The notes beneath the pieces were generated by a model that ran no database searches, was not told the DNA's origin, and saw nothing but the letters and a program-made list of their open reading frames with translations. Positions 56,082 through 64,000 of a stretch of DNA of 64,000 bases are shown here, piece after piece (the first letter of the stretch is position 1; every line of letters begins with the position of its first letter). A program made the translations under genes and the position numbers. Origin of the DNA: Helicobacter ganmani (GTDB taxonomy: Bacteria > Campylobacterota > Campylobacteria > Campylobacterales > Helicobacteraceae). The stretch is taken from the NCBI RefSeq assembly GCF_003364315.1, contig NZ_NXLS01000002.1, forward strand, positions 1-64,000, given 5' to 3'.

Positions 56082-56474
56082 ATGCAAAATTGGGTTTTAG
56101 TTTTGATTGTTTTAGTTGTTATAGTTTTAGCAGTTGCGCTGTTTATCGCATTTTTACGCGATAAATCCATCAAAAACAGAATCAAAGAAAAAGAACCTAA
56201 AGTTCCCAATGCACAAGAACTTCTAGAATTACTCAAAGACAAGAACAACAATTTAAACAAACTAGGGCAGTATTCTAATCTCGCATATACGCATTATATG
56301 CAATATATGAGTGAAATGTCTGATTTCGATTTAGAATTCATTGCGATTCTAACTTCTCACAAAAGTGTCAATGCAAAACTAATCCTAGAAGCAGAACGAC
56401 ATTTTAAACAGCTCAATCCTGAACGCAAAACCTTATTAGAAAAAGCTCTTAATGTAGGGCTAAAACACCGCTAA
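56082..56474 (+). CDS. single-pass membrane protein, unknown function
   Basis: 130 residues. One N-terminal helix (residues 4-26, LVLIVLVVIVLAVALFIAFL), a basic stop-transfer, then a cytoplasmic helical domain rich in Lys, Glu and Leu. It ends TLLEKALNVGLKHR. No catalytic motif is seen. RBS AAAGGGAAAAA. It stands alone between two long AT-rich gaps. Similar short proteins are common in Helicobacter by my recollection, but I cannot name a family. Confidence 0.7.
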   Translation: MQNWVLVLIVLVVIVLAVALFIAFLRDKSIKNRIKEKEPKVPNAQELLELLKDKNNNLNKLGQYSNLAYTHYMQYMSEMSDFDLEFIAILTSHKSVNAKLILEAERHFKQLNPERKTLLEKALNVGLKHR

Positions 56475-56859
56475 TTTGTTATAATTTAAAACCTTTTGAT
56501 TTCCTAAATTCAACTCTAAAAACTAAATTATTTCTTAGATAAAAATCTTAAACTCTTTTGCCGTGGAACTTTTCTAAAGATTCTTAAAATAAGCTAAATT
56601 TTTTGAAAGAAAAATATTTAAGTTTATATATATTATTTATTACAAAATATTATAAATAATTACAAAATAAGCAAGAAAATTTTATTGTTTTAAAAAAAAT
56701 AAAATGATTGAATAAAATTATCTTAATTTTCGTAAAATTAAGCATTAATGCAGAATTTGAATGAGGTAAATTTTCTCATTACACACAATAAATTTTATAA
56801 TATTTTATTAGGATACGAATTATTTAATTTTTTTAAGAAATTATAGATAATTATTTAAT

Positions 56860-56865
56860 TATAAT
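56860..56865 (+). promoter_or_regulatory. -10 of the chemoreceptor gene
   Basis: TATAAT predicted to start transcription near 56872, just before a 10-bp inverted repeat in the leader. Confidence 0.5.
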
Positions 56866-56873
56866 CATCAAAA

Positions 56874-56901
56874 TTTATGTTATTAGGTTGGATAACATAA
56901 A
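56874..56901 (+). promoter_or_regulatory. leader inverted repeat of the chemoreceptor gene
   Basis: TTTATGTTAT-TAGGTTGG-ATAACATAAA: perfect 10-bp arms and an 8-base loop, at about +3 to +30 of the predicted transcript and 24 bases before the ATG. It could be an RNA stem-loop affecting translation or stability, or a DNA operator. Confidence 0.5.
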
Positions 56902-56925
56902 AAATATTAATAAAGGTTAAGTTTT

Positions 56926-58986
56926 ATGTCTTGGAAAAATTTATCACTTGGTAAAAAGTTTTTGTTGCAACAAATTGTGGTATTTATCGCAATTATGATT
57001 CCTTTTATGCTGTTCATTGATTCAATAATGACCTCTCATACCAATAAACAACTTGAGTTGAGATTAAGCCAAATTGACCGCGTTGTGAATGAAAACTTCC
57101 ATCTCTTTGCAAATCAAATATTAGAAGAGGCAAAAAAATCTTTTAATCTCCTTGAAACAATTTTACAGAGATACAAAGGAGAGAAAGTTGCAAACTCTTA
57201 TGTTCGCCAAAATTATGTTACTATAGAGGGTAAATCTATCCCGAATCTCTACTATAATGGAAATGATTTATCTCGTGCAATAGAGATAGTAGATTATTTT
57301 ACAAATCTCACTTCCAATGTTGCAACTATTTTTGTTAAGGACGATGAGGGAGATTTCACACGACTTGCGACCTCTTTAAGAGACCTTGAGGGGAATCGCG
57401 TGCTAGGCACACAACTTGGTAAATCTCACCCTGCATTTGAAAAACTTAACCAAAAGCAAACCTTTATAGGTAGAATTAAACTTTTTGGTAAAAACTATAT
57501 GAGCATCTATTCCCCTATTATAGATAGCACGGATTCTGTTATCGGCGCACTCTTTATTGCGCACGATTTAACTGGTGTTTATAAAGGAATCCAAGAAACT
57601 TTAAGCGAGATTTCTATAGGCGAACATGGAAAAATCATTATGATTGACCCCATCTATGATGAGTTTGTTTTAGGCGCACCAAGCCAAGCCAAACCAAGTA
57701 GTTTAGAGAGATTCAAGAATCTGCCCAAAGGAGGATTTATCAATTACACCTACAATGACAAAGATTACCAAACTTATAGCGGATTTAATTCCAACTTTGA
57801 AATCTATATCCTTACAGAAGCCTTACTAGAAGATTTCAAAGAAGCTAATCACACAATAGAACGCATTATCCTTATTGGAATTCTCGTAATGCTTGTAGTT
57901 ATTTTGGTTATTTCTCTTGTGGCAATTCGGTATGGAATCCTCAACAGATTGCAAGTGCTTACCAAAACGATTCTCAATTTCTTAGATTATATTAACCACG
58001 AAAATGACCAAATGCCCCCGCTTTGCAAAAGCAAAAATGGAGATGAAATAGGACAAATCGCCAATAAACTAGATAAATCTATGCAACGCATTGAAAAAGG
58101 TATCCAACAAGACAATGAGGCAATTGAGGATTCTGTCTTAGTAGCAGAAAGCATTAAAAAAGGCTATTTGAATCACAAAATTACCAAAGAACCTTATGAC
58201 CCAAGTCTTGTGGTGCTTAAAAATGTCATTAATGACGCTTTGACGCAAATTGCAACAATGGTAGGAAGTGGTATTGAACTGCTTAAAACCTACGCACAAG
58301 AGGATTTCAGAAAAAAATGTGAGATAGAAAATATTGAGGGAGATATTCTAAGTCTTTATGAATCTATCAATCTTTTGCAAAAAAACTCCGTCTCCACAAT
58401 AGAAAAACGTATGCAAACTGCACAAAGTCTCGCTGGAATCTCTAGCAATATCACAAAGTCCGTAGATGAACTACAGCACGGAGCAACAGGACAAGCAACA
58501 AGCATTAATCAAACAGCAGCTTCTATTGAACAAATCAATGCGACTATCCAAAATGTCAGCGACAAAACCGCGGAGGTTACAAAACAGGCAGAAGATATTA
58601 AAAGTATCGTGAGCGTGATTAAGGATATTGCAGACCAAACCAATTTGCTTGCTCTTAATGCAGCCATTGAAGCCGCAAGAGCGGGAGAACACGGACGAGG
58701 ATTCGCAGTCGTTGCCGATGAGGTGCGAAAACTCGCAGAGAGAACCACTAAATCCTTAAGTGAGATTGAGGCAAATACAAATATTCTCGTGCAGTCTATT
58801 AATGATGTTTCTAGCTCTATCAAAGAGCAAGTTGCGGATATTTCGCATATCAATGACGCCGTTAGCGAACTAGAACAAGTTACAGAATCTAATGTCCATA
58901 TTGCCAACCATTCACAAGAAATTAGCCAAACCTTAAGCTCCCTTTCTAGCGCAATTAATGAGGATATAAAAAAGAAAAAATATTAA
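56926..58986 (+). CDS. methyl-accepting chemotaxis protein
   Basis: Transmembrane chemoreceptor feeding CheA/CheW. 686 residues: helix 1 (residues 14-32), a large periplasmic sensor of Cache type (about 35-305), helix 2 (near 312-334), HAMP and linker (335-440), then the coiled signalling domain with the conserved tip [19 protein letters not shown] near residue 570. RBS AAAGGTTAAG. Ligand not predictable. Only about 80 residues follow the tip. Confidence 0.93.
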   Translation: MSWKNLSLGKKFLLQQIVVFIAIMIPFMLFIDSIMTSHTNKQLELRLSQIDRVVNENFHLFANQILEEAKKSFNLLETILQRYKGEKVANSYVRQNYVTIEGKSIPNLYYNGNDLSRAIEIVDYFTNLTSNVATIFVKDDEGDFTRLATSLRDLEGNRVLGTQLGKSHPAFEKLNQKQTFIGRIKLFGKNYMSIYSPIIDSTDSVIGALFIAHDLTGVYKGIQETLSEISIGEHGKIIMIDPIYDEFVLGAPSQAKPSSLERFKNLPKGGFINYTYNDKDYQTYSGFNSNFEIYILTEALLEDFKEANHTIERIILIGILVMLVVILVISLVAIRYGILNRLQVLTKTILNFLDYINHENDQMPPLCKSKNGDEIGQIANKLDKSMQRIEKGIQQDNEAIEDSVLVAESIKKGYLNHKITKEPYDPSLVVLKNVINDALTQIATMVGSGIELLKTYAQEDFRKKCEIENIEGDILSLYESINLLQKNSVSTIEKRMQTAQSLAGISSNITKSVDELQHGATGQATSINQTAASIEQINATIQNVSDKTAEVTKQAEDIKSIVSVIKDIADQTNLLALNAAIEAARAGEHGRGFAVVADEVRKLAERTTKSLSEIEANTNILVQSINDVSSSIKEQVADISHINDAVSELEQVTESNVHIANHSQEISQTLSSLSSAINEDIKKKKY

Positions 58987-58989
58987 AAT

Positions 58990-59012
58990 GTAGAATCTCT
59001 TTTAGATTCTAC
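58990..59012 (+). terminator. hairpin after the chemoreceptor
   Basis: GTAGAATCT-CTTTT-AGATTCTAC, a perfect 9-bp stem 3 bases after the stop codon. No T run follows, so it may act partly as a 3' stabiliser. Confidence 0.5.
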
Positions 59013-59123
59013 AACCCACCAAAAAACTCCACTACCGCTTCACGCATTTAAACAAGTAATTTATAAAAATTTTAGAATTTTGTGCTAAGATTATTTGTTA
59101 ATTTTTAATACTTAGGGGTAGAG

Positions 59124-60131
59124 ATGAAAAGCAGTATTTTTGAGTTAGTAGAAAATTGGACAAATAACGAAGTAGTCGCAATTTCAGACGCTATTGAACT
59201 GATAGAATATGCGGATAAATTAGGTTTTGATGAAGCTTGGATTGGAGAACATCATTTCAATAGTTTTACACTCTGCCCTGCTATCCTTACTCTTATAGGC
59301 TATGCGCTTGCACGCACGCAAAATATCAAAGTAGGAAGTGCTGCAATTTTATTACCACATTACCACCCGATTCAACTCTCTGAAGAAATTGCTACATTGG
59401 ATTTATTGAGCAAGGGGAGATTCCTTTTTGGTTTTGCGCGTGGGGCTTTTCCAATTTTTGATATTTCAATGGGTAACAACCCACAAAACAACCGCAAGAT
59501 TATGCTAGAAAATGCTAGAATCGTGCATGATTTGCTTTTCAAGGAGCAAGTAAGCTACGAGGGAGAGTTTTGCGATGTCCATAACATCAGTATTCGCCCT
59601 CACCCAAAAGGATTGATTCCCTTCTACGTCGCGAGCAATCACGATGAAACCCTCAAAATCTCTGCGCAACGTGGCTATAACTTTTTAGGAGCATTGACAC
59701 TAGAAGCCAAACGCGCCAAAGAAATTTACAATATTTTTGCAGAAAATGGCGCAAAAGATTTAGAGTTTGTGCTAACGCGGGCAATTTATATTGACGAAGA
59801 CCGAAGCGTCGCACAAGAAAAGGCACTAATGGGTGTGGATATTTTTACACAATGTATGTTGCGCGCAAACGAATCCAATCCAACCTTTGAAGAAATCATC
59901 AAAGCAAGTAATTACGAAGAATTTAGAGCGGAGTTTTTCAATAAAAACAAAATCATGAATTGTATGATTGTTGGCACGCCAAAAGACTGCGTGGAGCAAA
60001 TTTTAGAATTACGCAAAGAAATTCATTTTAACACGCTTTCTTTGAAACTCCTTTCCTCTCAACTTAAAGATTCGAAAAATATTCTTAGACTTTATAAAGA
60101 GTGCGTTGCACCTCATCTCAATGGATTCTAA
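59124..60131 (+). CDS. LLM-class flavin-dependent oxidoreductase
   Basis: Bacterial-luciferase-like monooxygenase family. 335 residues. N-terminal ELIEYADKLGFDEAWIGEHHFNSF near residue 28, KVGSAAILLPHYHPIQLSEE near 70, RFLFGFARG near 98, and a late MIVGTPKDCVEQI. Substrate unknown; members act on alkanes, nitriloacetate or flavin donors. RBS AGGGG. It is followed almost directly by mutY. Confidence 0.87.
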   Translation: MKSSIFELVENWTNNEVVAISDAIELIEYADKLGFDEAWIGEHHFNSFTLCPAILTLIGYALARTQNIKVGSAAILLPHYHPIQLSEEIATLDLLSKGRFLFGFARGAFPIFDISMGNNPQNNRKIMLENARIVHDLLFKEQVSYEGEFCDVHNISIRPHPKGLIPFYVASNHDETLKISAQRGYNFLGALTLEAKRAKEIYNIFAENGAKDLEFVLTRAIYIDEDRSVAQEKALMGVDIFTQCMLRANESNPTFEEIIKASNYEEFRAEFFNKNKIMNCMIVGTPKDCVEQILELRKEIHFNTLSLKLLSSQLKDSKNILRLYKECVAPHLNGF

Positions 60132-61185
60132 GCCTAATCCAACTACACTTAAAAATGCTCAAAAGGCACTTTTGAGCTGGTATGCTCTCTATGGTCGTCA
60201 TCATCTACCTTGGCGCGATAAATTAGCTCCAAATCGTGCCTATCGCGTTTTAATCAGCGAAATAATGTTGCAGCAAACACAAGTAAAAGCAGTGTTAGAA
60301 CATTTTTATTTTCCTTTTTTAGAATGTTTCCCAAACCTCTGTGCTCTAAGTGCAGCAAATGTTTCAGAAGTATTGCGCGCTTGGCAAGGGCTTGGATACT
60401 ACTCACGCGCAAGGAATCTGCACAAACTCGCGCAAATTTGTATTGATAATAGCAAGACTTCCACTCTTACTTTTCAAGACATCAATAATCCTTTGCCTTG
60501 CGATATTCATCTCTTGCGCAAACTTCCCGGAATCGGAACTTACACCGCAGGAGCGATTGCTTGCTTTGGCTTTGATTTGCCTGTAAGTTTTGTGGATTCC
60601 AACATCAAACGCATTCTTTTGCGGCTTTTTGCCTTGCACTCTGCCACCCCCTCTCTTTTAGAATCCAAAGCAAAACTCATTTTAAACCACAAGGAATCCT
60701 TCAATCACAATCAAGCCTTGCTAGATTTAGGCGCACTCGTTTGCCTTCCAAAATCTCCCAAATGCAAGGATTGTCCTTTGAGTAATCTTTGCTTAGGAAA
60801 AGAGAATTGGCAGGATTTCACACAAAGCAAACCGACAAAAACAATAAAACAAACCTTGCATTTTGGAATTTTTATCCGAGATTCCAACATCGCACTTTCA
60901 AAAAGCAAGGAGAAGTTATATTTTGGACTTTATAATTTTCCACAGATTCCACCACATCTTATGCAGACAAGTCAAAAACTTGGAATCTTAAAACATTCTT
61001 ATACAAAATATCAGCTTACAATAGAAATATATCTTTGTCCTTTTGCAGCTTTAGATTCTTTATCTATCGACTTTGCAAACAAAGATTCTTTGGAGTTTTT
61101 TATGCGTAATTCCTTAGAATCCTTGCCTCTGTCTGCTCTAAGTTTAAAAATCCTAAAATTTTTGCATACAAAAGGCTTGTTTTAA
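60121..61185 (+). CDS. mutY: A/G-specific adenine glycosylase MutY
   Basis: Base-excision enzyme removing A opposite 8-oxoG. 354 residues from the ATG at 60121; a TTG at 60106 is an alternative. HhH-GPD domain: EIMLQQTQVKAVLEHF near 47, LRKLPGIGTYTAGAIACFGF near 133 and catalytic Asp in FVDSNIKR near 160. 4Fe-4S loop CLPKSPKCKDCPLSNLC near 208-230. C-terminal NUDIX-like domain is short. Overlaps the end of the LLM gene by 11 bases. Confidence 0.92.
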   Translation: MDSKPNPTTLKNAQKALLSWYALYGRHHLPWRDKLAPNRAYRVLISEIMLQQTQVKAVLEHFYFPFLECFPNLCALSAANVSEVLRAWQGLGYYSRARNLHKLAQICIDNSKTSTLTFQDINNPLPCDIHLLRKLPGIGTYTAGAIACFGFDLPVSFVDSNIKRILLRLFALHSATPSLLESKAKLILNHKESFNHNQALLDLGALVCLPKSPKCKDCPLSNLCLGKENWQDFTQSKPTKTIKQTLHFGIFIRDSNIALSKSKEKLYFGLYNFPQIPPHLMQTSQKLGILKHSYTKYQLTIEIYLCPFAALDSLSIDFANKDSLEFFMRNSLESLPLSALSLKILKFLHTKGLF

Positions 61186-61196
61186 TAGAAATTTGC

Positions 61197-61202
61197 TAAT
61201 AT
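61197..61202 (+). promoter_or_regulatory. extended -10 promoter of luxS
   Basis: TTTGCTAATAT, 36 bases before the luxS ATG. Confidence 0.5.
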
Positions 61203-61237
61203 TTGCACTTTGATTAACCCAAAAACAAGGAATCTTT

Positions 61238-63738
<2,501 letters not shown>

Positions 63739-63825
63739 AGATTCTGCCTCATTGCGGGATTCCACAAGAAAATGTTGGGTTAATTAATTATTGCAATGGA
63801 ATCCCTAAAGCGAGATTTTGCATTA

Positions 63826-63848
63826 TAGATTGTTTGCCTTGCAATGAC
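63826..63848 (+). repeat. dispersed repeat, copy 5
   Basis: TAGATTGTTTGCCTTGCAAT followed by GAC, a shortened form lacking the CG-rich middle. It sits between ligA and the 3' end of the phase-variable gene. A CATTGCGGGATTCC fragment lies nearby at 63752-63765. Confidence 0.5.
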
Positions 63849-63892
63849 AAGTGAAATCTCATTTCCTTTTCTCCCTAAACTCTTTCTTTAAC

Positions 63893-64000
63893 TTACGCAC
63901 TTCTTGAAAAAATTGCAAATAAGCAAAGATTCGCCCCCCCCCCCCGCACAGAATTAGCAGTAATGAGTGCTTTACCTAATTTATAAGTAAAGCATTCTTT
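63893..64000 (-). CDS. 3' end of a probable phase-variable surface-glycan gene
   Basis: The gene enters from beyond the right edge on the minus strand: KECFTYKLGKALITANS, then VRGGG from a G12 run and, in this sequence, ANLCLFAIFSRSA and a stop at 63893. With 11 or 14 G the frame instead reads RIFAYLQFFQEV, KLKKEFREKRK, ending at 63859, which aligns with the end of the decayed paralogue at 37868 (RKEFKEKRK). So tract length selects between two C-termini. Only the last 36 codons are in the window. Confidence 0.68.
   Translation of the reverse strand, partial: KECFTYKLGKALITANSVRGGGANLCLFAIFSRSA
63934..63945 (+). repeat. C12 homopolymer (G12 in the gene)
   Basis: A 12-base run of C near the end of the minus-strand gene. 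Long G/C runs are the standard slippage tracts of Helicobacter and Campylobacter contingency genes. Its exact length could be a consensus of a mixed population. Confidence 0.85.

Larger units (their letters stand above)
56475..56925. other. AT-rich intergenic region before the chemoreceptor
   Basis: About 450 bases, extremely AT-rich, with no convincing gene. It contains the chemoreceptor promoter and leader hairpin described separately. Nothing else is recognisable. Confidence 0.6.

Overview
The window is about 64 kb of AT-rich, gene-dense bacterial chromosome. The evidence points to an enterohepatic-type Helicobacter or a close relative in the Campylobacterota. The nitrate reductase operon has the epsilon-type order napA-G-H-B-F-L-D. 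There is a FlgZ (HP0958-like) protein, the long Campylobacterota form of DapD, carboxynorspermidine decarboxylase, flgA next to ubiX, and the order glyQ-nif3-flgZ-waaA-pseudouridine synthase, which I recall from H. pylori. The species assignment is inference. No insertion sequence, prophage, CRISPR array or rRNA was seen. There is one tRNA, Pro(GGG).

Layout. 1-3.5 kb: clpB with a heat-shock promoter, then tRNA-Pro. 3.5-10.5 kb: the periplasmic nitrate reductase operon on the minus strand, with an FNR-type box at about -41.5. 10.6-13.7 kb: a PPP-family phosphatase, a Pit phosphate transporter and a YqeY protein (minus). 13.7-20.4 kb: flgH, then a tight thrC-glyQ-nif3-flgZ-waaA-pseudouridine synthase run (plus). 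20.5-25.9 kb: MetF-like protein, YeiH-like protein, FtsW, DnaQ-like exonuclease and nspC. 25.9-27.3 kb: two three-helix membrane proteins and a PepSY-type protein (minus). 27.4-32.9 kb: the yejABEF ABC importer. 33.0-36.1 kb: a decayed gene, then grpE-dnaK (minus), whose promoter is almost identical to that of clpB. 36.3-37.8 kb: M23 peptidase and aldolase-like protein. 37.9-38.5 kb: a decayed surface-glycan-type gene. 38.8-39.6 kb: two pseudopilins. 39.7-43.3 kb: copA-flgA-ubiX (minus). 43.4-45.8 kb: nrdB, nitrilase-family amidohydrolase and pcm. 45.8-49.1 kb: a CpxP/Spy-like protein, response regulator, histidine kinase and Ppx/GppA (minus). 49.3-53.5 kb: TerC, a Na/Pi cotransporter and an NDH-2-like flavoprotein. 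53.7-56.0 kb: an LPS-kinase pseudogene, dapD and a decayed gene. 56.1-63.7 kb: small membrane protein, chemoreceptor, LLM oxidoreductase, mutY, luxS and ligA. The last 140 bases hold the 3' end of a gene with a C12/G12 tract, probably phase-variable.

Most of the window is core metabolism and housekeeping. The accessory interest is in regulation and decay: a shared HAIR-type operator ties clpB to grpE-dnaK, an FNR-like site sits on nap, a CpxP-like/two-component module lies on the minus strand, and a dispersed short repeat family sits between genes and in one case supplies the end of a protein. A polyG contingency tract has a degraded paralogue of its gene 26 kb away. I found no clear new multi-gene defence or mobile system. 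The least explained gene sets are the paired three-helix proteins beside the PepSY protein and the CpxP-like/two-component module.
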